From assembly GCA_050084515.1 (NCBI GenBank), contig CM114271.1:43152001-43216000 (forward strand): a stretch of DNA of 64,000 bases. Reading direction: 5' to 3'. Numbering within the stretch: position 1 is the stretch's first letter; every line of letters starts with the position of its first letter. Source of the stretch: Blasia pusilla (Eukaryota > Marchantiophyta > Marchantiopsida > Blasiales). Positions 11,872-22,234 of this stretch are shown here, piece after piece. The notes beneath the pieces were generated by a model. The model had not been told where the DNA came from. It ran no database searches and saw nothing but the letters and a program-made list of their open reading frames with translations. The translations under genes and the position numbers were made by a program.

Positions 11872-12463
11872 GAGAAATTATTTCATCCAAAATTTCCAGA
11901 CATTATAATTCTGCTTGTCTACCTTCTCGCCTATGATTGCCGCTCAGGGATACTCCATGATAAACGATTTCACTCACAAGAAATGTAATTTCAAGCTTTC
12001 TACTGCTCCAATTGAAGCATAGACCACTCTTACATAGAAATCGACCTGAAATTTGCCAAAATTGATCAATTGTATGAAAGAACTAGTAGAAATTGGCCCG
12101 CAGAGAGCAAACTGCACAACTTTTCTTCATTAGTTGCACTTTCCAACACTGAAATTGCTATTGCAGGATCTCAGAGTGTCAGAATCAAGCGATTTTGGGT
12201 GTATTGGAAGGCTCTCAATGAGCTCTACAAGAAAATTGGAACAAGTCTTTGATGTCATCAAAGCTGAAGTGGATCCTGATGGCTGAATCGACCGGAAAAG
12301 CCCTAAAAAATGCCTCCAAAGTTTTATCACCATCAAAGCTCCATTTGAAATTTGCACCCATTGAGCTTTGAATAAAATTTCCTTCTCCCGAACTGAAATT
12401 TTGCCTTCTCTTGCCTCTCTTCTCTCTTCAAACACCAAGAATTTCAAGTGATGTTCTCCTCCT

Positions 12464-12475
12464 GCTCTGATACCA
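12464..12475 (-). other. Primer-binding site of copia B
   Basis: On the minus strand it reads TGGTATCAGAGC, immediately downstream of the 5' LTR. This is complementary to the 3' end of plant initiator methionine tRNA, the usual primer for copia elements. Confidence 0.88.
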
Positions 12476-12899
12476 TGTGGAAAACTGCTAAACAAGCATA
12501 ATTGGTGGAAAACGGCTCTCACACACAGACACACCATCATGGAGAACGAAATTTTCAATGATAGAAGGAGTGGAGACTAGTCCTCTTCTCAATTATATAG
12601 GGTATGTACAAGCAACCCTAACCCTATCCTTAACCATAGTCGCGAGTTAGCCTAACTGTTATTAACTAACCCTAGTTAAGATAATCGTGCTTAACTGACT
12701 AACCAAGATTAAGCTTCCCTATCTCAAGTGAGTGCCTAATGTAGCAGTTCATGTGTCTCATAAGCTTGACTGTAACTCAATATTCAATACTTGAGAATGC
12801 GAGATGTCTTGTCATCTGGTGTTCTCTTATTTGAGGTATGCGATGGTATGGTTTGGAAGGATCATGTGCATAACTATGAGCCATGTCATCTTCCTAACA
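12476..12899 (-). repeat. 5' LTR of copia B
   Basis: On the minus strand it begins TGTTAGGAAGATGAC and ends CCACA directly against the primer-binding site, about 424 bp. The TG...CA ends are as expected. The outer boundary is inferred from the TG dinucleotide because the partner LTR is outside the window. Confidence 0.72.
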
Positions 12900-12949
12900 T
12901 TGAAATTATAGTTGATTAGAGCCTAGCCGTAATTGCTACATGCTTTTGT

Positions 12950-13090
12950 TGCATATTTTGTGGTTATGTCTGTGATGCAGTCACGATGCTAGTCTGTATG
13001 GGATATTCGAGAGGGTGGCACATGACATGTCTGATGCCACCTTTCAATAGGGTTCCTCATGGACGATGGATGTGCCCCAGATGTACATAG
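12950..13090 (+). pseudogene. PHD zinc-finger remnant
   Basis: An open frame ending at TAG 13088-13090 reads CIFCGYVCDAVTMLVCMGY, SRGWHMTCLMPPFNRVPHG, then RWMCPRCT. The pattern C-x2-C, C-x2-(Y), W-H-x2-C, W-x-C-x2-C matches a C4HC3 PHD finger in which one Cys has become Tyr. PHD fingers of this form, ending shortly before a stop, occur in some plant retroelement polyproteins as well as in chromatin proteins. The repeat-rich surroundings favour a retroelement origin. No upstream coding sequence is recognisable because copia B lies there. Confidence 0.55.
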
Positions 13091-13287
13091 AGTAGATACT
13101 AAGTAGTTATAGATTCTGACTTGTGCCTCTAACATGAATGATAAGAAGACAACTAACGATTGGATCACATGACCATCCAACCTTTTTGCTCCTAACGTCC
13201 TAGAGATATATGTCATGATGCATAGGGATAGCTGGCTATCTAGAGTTTGAAGGACCTAACCACCAACTAGGGGAGCAATTGGAGATA

Positions 13288-14015
13288 TTTTGGTACTCGA
13301 TTTTCTTGATGTTTAGATGTCATGAGTTAATATGGTATCTTGTTTGTTTGTGTGTGTATTTAGTGACAGCGATGTATATTGTGTAACGATGTGTATGCGT
13401 ACAACAATTGTCACGTCTTTTATGGATGGATCAACGAGTTTATAGAAAGGTGCCTTCAAGGATATTTGAGGGCACCTTCAGGAGGTTGAAGATGATCTGT
13501 TAAGGCCACGGGTAACCTGAGAGAGCAGGTTTCTCCTTCGTTTTGACTGATTTGGAGCTATATAGAGAAACTAAGTATTTCGCGTAAGTTGCCATTTTGA
13601 GTGGAATTAAATTTCTACTTTGGGAAATGGCCTTTGACCCCTACAGCAAGTTAAGAGCCAAGGAGATGACTTACGAGCATAGGTTACCGTATAGAAAGCT
13701 TGGAAGAGGGAAGGGGGTATACCCAAGGAGAGGGAGCTTTGGAGGTCATTCTTTCTTTGTTGAACCTCTTGGCATGAGGCAGTGGAGCTATGATCCTTCT
13801 TGCCTTGTGAGTAACCCAAGCCTCTCATTAGGAGAGTGGGTTTGGCTTGATAGGAGAGAGATGTAGAGTGTGCATCTTGTGAGAGACCTCGTTGAAAGAA
13901 TCTTGATTTATGGAGATATTTGGAACTCGATTGTCTCGATGTTTAGATGTTATGAGTTACAATGATATCTTGTATGTGTATTCGGTGACAACGATGTATG
14001 TTGTGTAGCGATGCC
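13288..14015 (+). repeat. Dispersed repeat R1, two partial units
   Basis: A block starting TGGAGATATTTTGGTACTCG and continuing with TGATGTTTAGATGTCATGAG occurs at 13288-13395 and again, diverged, at 13910-14015. A second block at 13441-13620 (GGTAACCTGAGAGAGCAGG, then TACTTTGGGAA) lies between them. Both blocks recur, in the order second-first, at 31190-31490. Short open frames here (for example 13597-13866) are not supported as genes. Confidence 0.7.
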
Positions 14016-14260
14016 TGTAGGCACGACAAAGCCCATTGATGTAAAGGCCATCCATATTCTTCTATATGTACATGGTGGAGAACAAACAACCACACATGAT
14101 GTGATAAGAGAGGAGGTAGCATGAGTGGATCGTACTATAGAGTACACCGTTGGGCAAGAGCATCTCATGTTCTATCTACTATACAAGCAACCCCTCATTG
14201 AAGAGTTGATCTTCTTATTGAGTGATGTGGTGCTTGTTGATCCAACATATTGTGACTTGG
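14016..14260 (+). pseudogene. Non-LTR retroelement remnant, C-terminal part
   Basis: The plus strand reads TKPIDVKAIHILLYVHGGEQ, TTTHDVIREEVA and, past stops, a region ending VVLVDPTYCDLVCQDSN. The first part matches the minus-strand remnant at 22990-23300 (IDANAIYILRCAYDGNRTTTYD), so both descend from one family. It is only the tail of an ORF and is non-functional. Confidence 0.55.
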
Positions 14261-14810
14261 TATGTCAAGACTCGAACGGCACGTACTAAAGGTTTTGCAA
14301 TCAACGCAACCACAAGAATCAAGGAGTTTAGTTATATTGTGATACATACGACCAATGAATTTATTCTTTTTGGAGTGTAAGTATTTGGACACTTACATAT
14401 ATCTTTTGATACTTTCTTAGAAACATATTCCCACCACTCCCTTGAGAAACATCATCAGACCCCTTCTTGTAGTTCTCTATATGTAGTCACCGCTTATTTT
14501 CGGCAATGCATTTCAATGGCCTTGCAACGTGCACAAACTTTAGTGCACGGAGGGTAGTGGATAAAGGGGCGAGTGTGCAAGGTTCATCCAGCCGTCCCTT
14601 CTAGGGTGCGGATGATCGGACGGCAGTTCACAACTTTGCACTTCGAGAGTCGGGACTCGGGAGAGAGGGAGGCAGGGGTCGAATGAGCTCGAGGAATTTG
14701 CAACTCGAGCCTCGGCTTTCATTTTCTCCTCTCTCCTTCCTGAATGCTCGTGGCCGCGTCTCTGCTTACTCTTGCTCGCCGTGTTGCTCGTCGTCATCCT
14801 GAGCGCCTCG

Positions 14811-15040
14811 TTGTTGGCTGCTCGGTGTGCTTAGTGCTTACTCCTCGAGTCCTCACCGTGACACCGTCCTCGGTGCCTCCTTGCTCGTCGTCGTCTTGGG
14901 CGCCTTGTTGTTGGCTGCTCGGTGTGCGTAGTGCTTACTCCTTGAGTCCTCACCGTGACACCGTCCTCGGCGCCTCGTTGCTTGCTCGTCCTCGGCGCCT
15001 TCTTGCTCGCTCGTCCTCGGTGCCTCCTTGCTAGCTCATC
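14811..15040 (+). repeat. GC-rich minisatellite, 97-bp period
   Basis: The phrase TTGTTGGCTGCTCGGTGTGC begins at 14811 and 14908, each followed by CACCGTGACACCGTCCTCGG. Shorter units with CTCGTCCTCGG continue to about 15040. It lies in the GC-rich leader upstream of the hAT transposase. Long open frames on both strands are by-products of the repeat. Confidence 0.75.
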
Positions 15041-15690
15041 ATTGTCTTTACTCCTCACTGCTCTCCGCGCTCATTGTCATGATTGCTTAGTTCTTATTAT
15101 GTTCGCTCAATGCTCTATTTCTCTTGCTGCTCAGTCGCTAATTCACGCTGCTCCATGCTGCTCAGTTGTACTGCTTGCTGCCACCACACCGTAGGTGACA
15201 AAAAGTGGAAGAAATCGGAAGAAATCGGCTGTCGAACACACCTCATCGAGTTCCGGGAGTTGGACAGGCGAGTGTGACTCACTCAGAGTCTCAGACGCTC
15301 ATCCAAGCCTCATCCCTGTTGTAGGAGTTAGGGACTCGGAACTTGGGACTCGGGAGAGAGTTGGGGAGTGGGGACTCGATCCTCAATCCTCATGTGCTCG
15401 ATCTCACACCTCATTCTTGTGCCATTGCAATCCGGGAGAAGCCCGCACACACTGCATTCTCCTCCTACTCGCCGCTCGCTTATTTTCCTGTTTTCTCTCA
15501 AGAGTTAGGGAGTTGGGGCCCGAGGGAGTAGGGGTCAGGGACTTGGATCTCATTTGCACTCTTGTAGCTTGTCATTGTTGCTCTTTGTTGAATTTCAGGG
15601 AGCCTTTCATTGGTTCTGTAAACCCTTGAAACCGTCCGAGCCTAAACCCTTTACAAAGGGTTTCAAAGTAGTGAACTCTCAAAGTCCCTT

Positions 15691-17865
15691 ATGGAGGATA
15701 TTTCGGCCAACAATGCATCTAGGGGTAAGAGACAAAAATCTCTCATTGATATGGGGTTTATGAAGAGGGTTGTTAGTGAACCAGCAGTAGAAACCAACTC
15801 ATGTGAGGAGATAGATTCTCCTTCAGATCTTGCCTCTTCAAAGATTGAAGAGAACAACATGCTTTGGAAAGACTCTTGGTATCGAGCTTTTGAATGGATT
15901 CAATTTGAGCCTCACACGGGGAGGGTATTTTGTAAAGTGTGCAAGGACTCAGGAGGGAAATCTATATTTGCCACATCCGGAGCCATCAATGTGAAGATTT
16001 CTGCCTTCACAGACCATGGTAAATCCAAGGAACATAAAAAAAACTGGCTTGGGCTCAGTATAGTGGTAGAAAAACTCTACAAAAAGCTATTGCAAGCACC
16101 AATAGAAACTGTGATTTAGCGGTGCTTAATCTTTTTCGAGGAGCATACTTCATGGCTAAGTATAATGTTGCATTTTCCTCATTCCCTGGTCTCTGTACAT
16201 TACTCAAATCTGGATCTATGATGCTCAAAAAATCGATGTATCAGGATGACAAGACATGTGCATATATGATAACATGTATTAGTTTGGTAATTCAAAGATT
16301 GCTTCTAGCTAGGGTTAGATTTAGTCCCTTTTACGGAATAATGGTAGATGAATCCATTGACATATCAGTAACAGGACACCTCGTTGCCTTTGTCACTTAC
16401 CTTGATGAAGGTCAAGTGTGCACCTCCTTCTTAGGATTGATCAAGGTTGAGAACAAGGATGCCGAGTCCATTTCAGATTGTTTAGTATCCTTACTTAGGG
16501 AATGGGAATTGGATTTTGAGAAGATGATTGGTTTTGGGTCTGATGGGGCCAACACTTTGGTAGGTACTAGGAATAGGGTAAGTGCTCGTTTGAAGAGGAA
16601 TGTTAATCCTTACATGACAAGCGTCCATTGTGTGGCACACCGGACAAACTTAGCTGCTCTTGGTACAGCAAAGAGCCCAGGGTGCAAGGAACTTAGTGAT
16701 GAGGTGGATAACATTTTGAATTCTATTGCATTTTATTTCAAGTAGAGTTCTAAGAGGAAGTCTGGTCTCTCTTCTCTACAAGAGGAGCTAAAAGATTCTA
16801 GGAAAGTCATGAAACGTTATCAGAAGGTCAGATGGCCTAGCAGGTGGCAAGCCGTTACCTCTTTATGTGATAGTTTAGAATCTGTCATGGTCTACTTCTC
16901 TACTGTGAATCCGAAGGAAGATGATGGGGTAGCTTCACATCTTCTAAAGAGGTTAAAGTCCTTCAAAATGATTTACATTTTATACTTTCTGGCTGACATA
17001 CTTCATTCTATGGCAATGTTGAGCAAGTTATTCCAAATGAAGTTTGTTGATATATCTAGCGTTGCTTCTATTGTTCACACTGAGATAGCACATGTTAGAA
17101 TGAATTATGTACATGAAAGTGTAGATATGAATGCCTATCTCATTTCTCAGTCTAGCGGTTTTCATCTCCTTCCGAACTATGATCCTAGTGATGGATATGT
17201 GCAGCGCTTGCAATCAGAGATAAGGGGTTCTTTCTTTCATTCAATCCAAATGGATAGGGATGTGACAGGAAAGGATATAGAAGAAGCTATTTTTTTTCCA
17301 AAGGAATTTTGGTGAGGCCATATGTGTAGCTTTGCAAGAAAGGTTTGAAGACAATAACATCATTGGAGGTTTTAAGATCCTCAATCCATCCCAAATGCCT
17401 TCTACCATATCTAGTTTAAGAGATTGGGGTGTGAGAGACTTGGAAATGTTGAGCTCTTTCTATGGACATGAAAAAACCTTGCATGGCAATGTGAAAAAGC
17501 CTCTTCTAGATGGTGCAGCCCTCAAGAATGAATTCGTGGCCTTCAAGATTCAGGCCATGACAGAATGGAAAGAGAAGTCCTTAAAGGACTTATGGTGTAT
17601 GGTAAGTGGTAGTCCGAGCGTGAAGGCTAAGTATGCTAATCTCTGTATTTTAGGTGATATAGCTAGAGTCCAATGTGTATCAACAGCATCATGTGAGAGA
17701 GCTTTTAGCATTAAGAATGTCATTAAGAATAAGTTAAGAAATAGCTTAACCCCTTATCACTTGGAAGCTTTGGTGAGGGTTAACATGGAGGGTCCAAATG
17801 AGAATTTTGATGTGGATAAAGTCCTCATTTCTGCTATGGACACATGGAAACAATCAAAGGAATAA
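15691..17865 (+). pseudogene. hAT-superfamily transposase (ZNF862/KIAA1586-like), nearly complete
   Basis: From ATG at 15691 an N-terminal zinc-finger region (CKVCKDSGG, then HGKSKEH) precedes the RNase H-like core (GIMVDESIDISVTGHL and GFGSDGANTLVG, with acidic residues in catalytic-like positions; CVAHRTNLAAL). The C-terminal dimerisation domain ends with STASCERAFSIKNVIKNKLR and HLEALVRVNMEGP. Stops at about 16117, 16743 and 17313 split it into four frames that otherwise cover the family in order, so decay is recent or mild. It would catalyse cut-and-paste transposition with 8-bp duplications. I could not place its terminal inverted repeats. Confidence 0.87.
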
Positions 17866-18072
17866 ATATTTATATATGTTAATCCAGAGTTGTACATTGT
17901 TCCTCCCGTTGTACTTGAAGTTGATGAGGAAGGTGAGCTTAACCCTGACCTTTCATCCTAGTTTCTCTATGACTTCATTTCATTTTGCAAATGCTTTTAC
18001 TAGTTATTCATTTTCTGTAATCAGACCCCTCCTACAAAGAAAGTTCATTGTAAGAATACTCCTTGTAGGAAG

Positions 18073-18246
18073 GGTTCTTAGCACCTCTGGCCCTCAACTG
18101 GTAGGGGGAATTCTGGTTCAACTCCAGCCAGACGTAATAAGGACGTGAACTGAAAGGCTAAGGAGGGTTCTTAGCACTTCCGGACCCCATTTGGGAGGGG
18201 GAATTTTGGTTCAACTCCAGCTTATAACCAGAACTAAACTGAAAAG
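18073..18246 (+). repeat. Tandem pair of about 95-bp units with tRNA-promoter-like words
   Basis: GGTTCTTAGCACCTCTGGCC starts at 18073 and GGTTCTTAGCACTTCCGGAC at about 18168. Both continue with GGGGGAATTYTGGTTCAAC. The words TGGCCCTCAACTGG and GGTTCAACTCC resemble RNA polymerase III A and B boxes, but they lie too close together for a tRNA. It may be a SINE-like fragment. Confidence 0.5.
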
Positions 18247-18249
18247 TAT

Positions 18250-19714
18250 AATGTGACAGCAAAAAACTGGCATGCCAACTCCAAGCCCATTAAAAAACTG
18301 GTGATTCAAATTACATGCAGGAAATAAACTGAGAAGGAAAAAAATCTTGGGCAAAAACGTGATAAGGTAAAAGTCTTAGGGGGTCGGCTGAGACAAATTT
18401 CAGAAAACCTGAATGTTTCACATAGTCCCGGTAAAAAACTGATCACTGAAAAATACTGTCCGAGCACTGAATTCCACATCATAGCTGCCCGAGAAAATGA
18501 TGGCAAACACAAAATCATAAATGCCACGATTTTGATAACGTAGCTGGCCATGTTCGAATCATAAATGCCATGAGTTCGGATGAAGCAGCTGGCTATGTTT
18601 ATCATTGATAGCAAGGGAGGCGACAACTGGTCGCTAGCAGTAAACGCCAATTCTGCGATTGGATGGAGCCAGGACCCATCCCTCCAACCCGGATCACGGG
18701 AGAGCAATTACTGTTGAGTTCTAGCTCTATCGTAGGGGGATTGAATGCCGCAATCCGGATGCCCCACTGCCATGCGTGTCGACGCCATAGAATCTAACAT
18801 CCTGAGAGATCCTGGACAGTCCCTGATTTCCATTACGATCACTTCGGTCTATTCGGGGGGGGGACTTCGGGCAACGTGTGCGAGGCTTGGACAACGACGC
18901 CACGTGATTGTCCACCTCAGGCCAGGCTAAACTACGACTATGTCACCCGGAGACCTTCCGATCAGCGCATAGGGCGCGACCATCTTATAAATCGGTGAAA
19001 CTCCCTCAAGCTCTTTTCTCGCTCGGAAGGCCTGCTGTGATGATGCACACAGCAAACGCCATAACCTCTTCCGACATGGATGCAGAGGGAAATCTTTCCA
19101 TAGATTTAAGCTTGTAAGCTTCCGGTTGACGTTTCCATACTCACTTGGCAGTCTCAAAAAAGTTCGAGGCGAGAAAATTGTCGCCTGGTACTTATACTCC
19201 AATCTTATACTGACTGCCACAACCCACCTACTTTATATCCATTCTTCGCACATCACATAGTAGGAATGGAAGTTAAGCCCATGTGTCCCAGAGAAAGACC
19301 TTAGCTTTCCCGTCAGGACCGTATTTCATGTACATTTGGCTACTTCACTTCAAATACCAATCATGAATCTTCACCTATGACTAGCTGTGAGAAAGTGTTT
19401 CGTACAGTCGAATGATATTGATCAGTGAGCCTTTAGAGCCTTTCGAGACTCCGCGTTCCAAAAACTCTTGATGTAATCACGTCTGCATTGCAAACCGAAT
19501 GGTGTATTAGTTTAGTGATACTGGTAGCCTAGAGCAGGACCACCACACACACCAGATCAATGTACACTGAGAAATGCCTCCGTACGTGGATTCCCCAAGA
19601 ACTGTGGAACAGAGGTAGACTACATGTTCAGGGCTCAAATTAGTTTATACGGCAACAAGAATAATTTTACAACGCGCATGTGGAGCTAGAATCACCTACA
19701 CTGGGCAGCGTAGC
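18250..19714. other. Region downstream of the acireductone dioxygenase gene, no gene recognised
   Basis: GC content rises from about 18600. Open frames on both strands (for example 18927-19220 minus) have no recognisable motif. A run of nine G occurs near 18857 and a CACGTG word at 18901-18906. The part next to 19714 presumably holds the 3' untranslated region of the neighbouring gene. Confidence 0.4.
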
Positions 19715-21680
19715 CTAAGGAACAGTGAGGAGAAACCTGATAGGATTGTCATCTTGAGGTCTATTGTAGGGCGTCCAGATCGGTTCTCCAACGAACAACC
19801 TTACAGCCTGCAAAATAAAGTTTGTCAGATAATAACAAATCAGAAGAGAAATAGGCAGGAGCGTAAATATCACCCAGGTTTATTCAACGCTTCTGATGGT
19901 TGTGAAATGACGGCCGAAAACTCTGCCACATGGTTCCAAGGCCATCAATGGAGAGAGAATGTAGTGGGTGTTGTAATGATCATGGAATTTAAAACGTACG
20001 AATTGATTAAAACCAGTGAGGAAGGAGTGGGAGTGCGTGATAACCAACAAATCTTCGGGGTGCACCCCGACGGAAAGATATGAGCTGGACGTGTGCCACC
20101 GATGATTCATAATACAAGGTAAAAAGAAGCAACACTGCAGGCAATTCCAGGCATAATTATCCGCCTTCACTTTTTTCCAAACATGAAGACATCCCATTCC
20201 GAACAATATCCAGGGGGGGGGAAACTTCGACGCTAGGTATCTCCGACTTGCAGTACCTCCCATTTCTACTTTCAAACAAAAGGACAGAACCACCCCATTT
20301 ACCATTTCTATACCTTGAGGTAGTTGTTTTCGTCAAGAGTGAACCGATGATATAAACCAGCTGGGAGAACAATCATATCCCCTTTCTTAGTCCATACACG
20401 AATCCAACGATCTTGAGAGTCCCTTACATCAAAATAACCTGGCGAAGACGGTTGAACGCGATGTCAGTTTTGCTCTTAGAGATTTCTCGATCTAAGACGG
20501 TATTTCTTGTAATCTACCTTCATAGAGATTGGTTACTCACCACTGCCGTCGATGCAGTATCTAATTTCTTCATCCGTATGGATATGTTCCTCATAGAAAC
20601 TCTTGATTTTCCGTTCATATTCGGGTAAAAGCTGCGGGGAAACGGTAATGATATCCTGCGCAAGCACAGATGCTTAACCCACACCATTCGGGCAGGCAAT
20701 AGAACTCCACAACACAGGCACGCCCAAAACGCAATCCTTCGAAAGTGGAAAGACTGACTCCGTTCCAATTACACCGATTAAGCTTTGAGACTTCAGCATC
20801 AAGGGAAGTCTAGAGTCATACGCCCTGCCCGGCCCGCTCAAGTAACAGACCTCTGCTATTAAATTGCTCATTGGGGTCCGACCGCCTCAGATTAATAAGA
20901 ATATAAAATCTGGCTGTAGGATTGGAGACCGCTGACCTGATAGCTGTAATTACGCTCTTTACGAATAGCTTCCAACTCAACGTCGTCTTCGACTTTATCA
21001 GCGTTCAGAAACCAGTGAAGAACTCCTAACTCTGAATCACCAGGCAAACAAAAAATAGCCGAATGGTAAGGGGAGGCAAGTGGTCGGTAAATGGCGAGAC
21101 TTTCAGTAAGGCACTGTACCCGCGCCGTTAAACTACGATAAAATGCTAATGAACCATCATCGTCATCATGCGGAAAGAAACTCCAACTGTATTGAACGAA
21201 AAATGTTCCAACCGCTCGGGATGAGTAGATGATCCACCTGCTAAAGCTTTCTCGGAAACCGGTTCATTTGGGACCAAACGGTGAGGCAAGCGCTGATCCT
21301 CTTTGGAATCATCCATGTACCAAGCCTCCAGTCCATGAGGATGAGGCTTCTCCGCATTATCCACAAGGGGCTTCTCGACATTCTGCGGACAATAGCAGTG
21401 AAAGACGAAAAGTTGAGATTTCGGAACCTGTCCTAAATCAATCCATCTGTCTGCCTCTGAATGATCTGAGCGATCTATCCCAAATATCAAACCAGAGATC
21501 TTATACACCACCCAAGCGTATGAAAAAATTGGGCAACGGTACCGAATTGAAAAGCCAAGTAGGGGAACAGGGAACGTAGGCCATGGGAGTCGTAGAAACG
21601 TATAAAAAATCACAGAAAAGAATGTTCTATGGTAGCAGGGCACCGCTCCCTACAACCAACATTTTTACCTGCAAATCCAT
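19715..21680 (-). CDS. ARD: Acireductone dioxygenase (methionine salvage), six exons
   Basis: The enzyme oxidises acireductone with O2 in the methionine salvage (Yang) cycle, giving the 2-oxo acid precursor of methionine with Fe2+. The exons (minus strand) are 21680-21669, 21382-21238, 21031-20937, 20655-20541, 20438-20314 and 19807-19715. All introns are GT-AG, the phases agree, and the total is 585 nt for 194 aa, the usual family length. The start is set by a four-codon first exon (MDLQ) spliced to NVEKPLVDN. The sequence shows [28 protein letters not shown], the cupin metal motif [12 protein letters not shown] (H108, H110, E114) and [11 protein letters not shown] (H153), then [13 protein letters not shown]. 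All four metal ligands are present. The last residues ([12 protein letters not shown]) differ from the usual plant tail. It acts in the cytosol and possibly the nucleus. Confidence 0.95.
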
Positions 21681-21994
21681 GTTTCTCAACTTCGGTTTCC
21701 AACGTTTCCCAAGTACCACGGCCTCGGCGTATCAGTCACCAAACAGATTGTAGAGCTCTGTTTGATTTTAATCGAGGAACGCAAACAAACCCAGAACCTC
21801 TAGAAAAGGAAATACCAACAGCAAACCCCTCCGGCTCAAGTTCATTTCAGGCACATGTGAGGAATCGCCCACCTCGGTGCTCACTGGGACTAAGTAGCTC
21901 ACACGGCCGGGTGATGCGGTGGCCCTGTACCCAAGTTCGTCAAACGAATGCCTGATTTGAAACTGCCTGTGCCCATTTGTGCTTCCCGGCGAAA

Positions 21995-22000
21995 CACGTG
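21995..22000. promoter_or_regulatory. G-box (CACGTG) upstream of the acireductone dioxygenase gene
   Basis: A palindromic CACGTG in the context AACACGTGTC lies about 315 bp upstream of the ATG at 21680. bZIP and bHLH factors bind such boxes in plants. The function here is inferred from position only. Confidence 0.4.
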
Positions 22001-22082
22001 TCAATCATTCCAGTGTTATCCGCTGAGAACGGACAGTATAGATGGATCGGGGAAGTAATGGTACCACGCAATTAAAAATGGC

Positions 22083-22214
22083 CGAGGCTTCGGGACTTCG
22101 GAAGTTCGGAAGTTCGGAGTCCGGACTTAATTATAATACTATGTACGTCGAGGCTTCGGGACTTCGGAAGTTCGGAAGTTCGGAGTCCGGACTTAACTAT
22201 AATACTATGTACGT
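22083..22214 (+). repeat. Two perfectly spaced 66-bp direct repeats upstream of the acireductone dioxygenase gene
   Basis: Units 22083-22148 and 22149-22214 are near-identical. Each contains CTTCGGGACTTCGGAAGTTC, then GGAGTCCGGACTTAA and ATAATACTATGTACGTC. Sub-words (TTCGGAAG, TCCGGA) are themselves palindromic. The 66-bp period keeps frames open on both strands, so the 83- and 64-codon frames across it are not taken as genes. They lie about 400-530 bp upstream of the ATG. Confidence 0.85.
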
Positions 22215-22234
22215 CCAGGCCGTCGGCCTGGACG
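22212..22234. repeat. Perfect 10-bp stem hairpin
   Basis: CGTCCAGGCC at 22212-22221 and GGCCTGGACG at 22225-22234 are separated by the loop GTC. It abuts the second 66-bp repeat. Confidence 0.8.

Larger units (their letters stand above)
8166..12899 (-). mobile_element. Ty1/copia retrotransposon B, 5' part, cut by CACTA A
   Basis: The order on the minus strand is 5' LTR (12476-12899), primer-binding site (12464-12475), gag, protease, integrase and reverse transcriptase/RNase H, which is the copia gene order. The sequence stops at 8166 in the RNase H region, exactly at the CACTA A terminus. The rest of the element, with its 3' LTR, should lie beyond the left end of CACTA A outside the window. 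Confidence 0.88.

Noticed and set aside
14540-15629. Long overlapping frames on both strands upstream of the hAT transposase
   Set aside because: They arise from the GC-rich minisatellite and low-complexity sequence, and none shows a family motif.
18073-18130. Possible tRNA gene
   Set aside because: The A-like and B-like boxes are only about 14 nt apart and no cloverleaf can be drawn.
14500-18700. Terminal inverted repeats of the hAT element
   Set aside because: CAGGG- and CCCTG-like words exist, but none forms a convincing pair with an 8-bp duplication.
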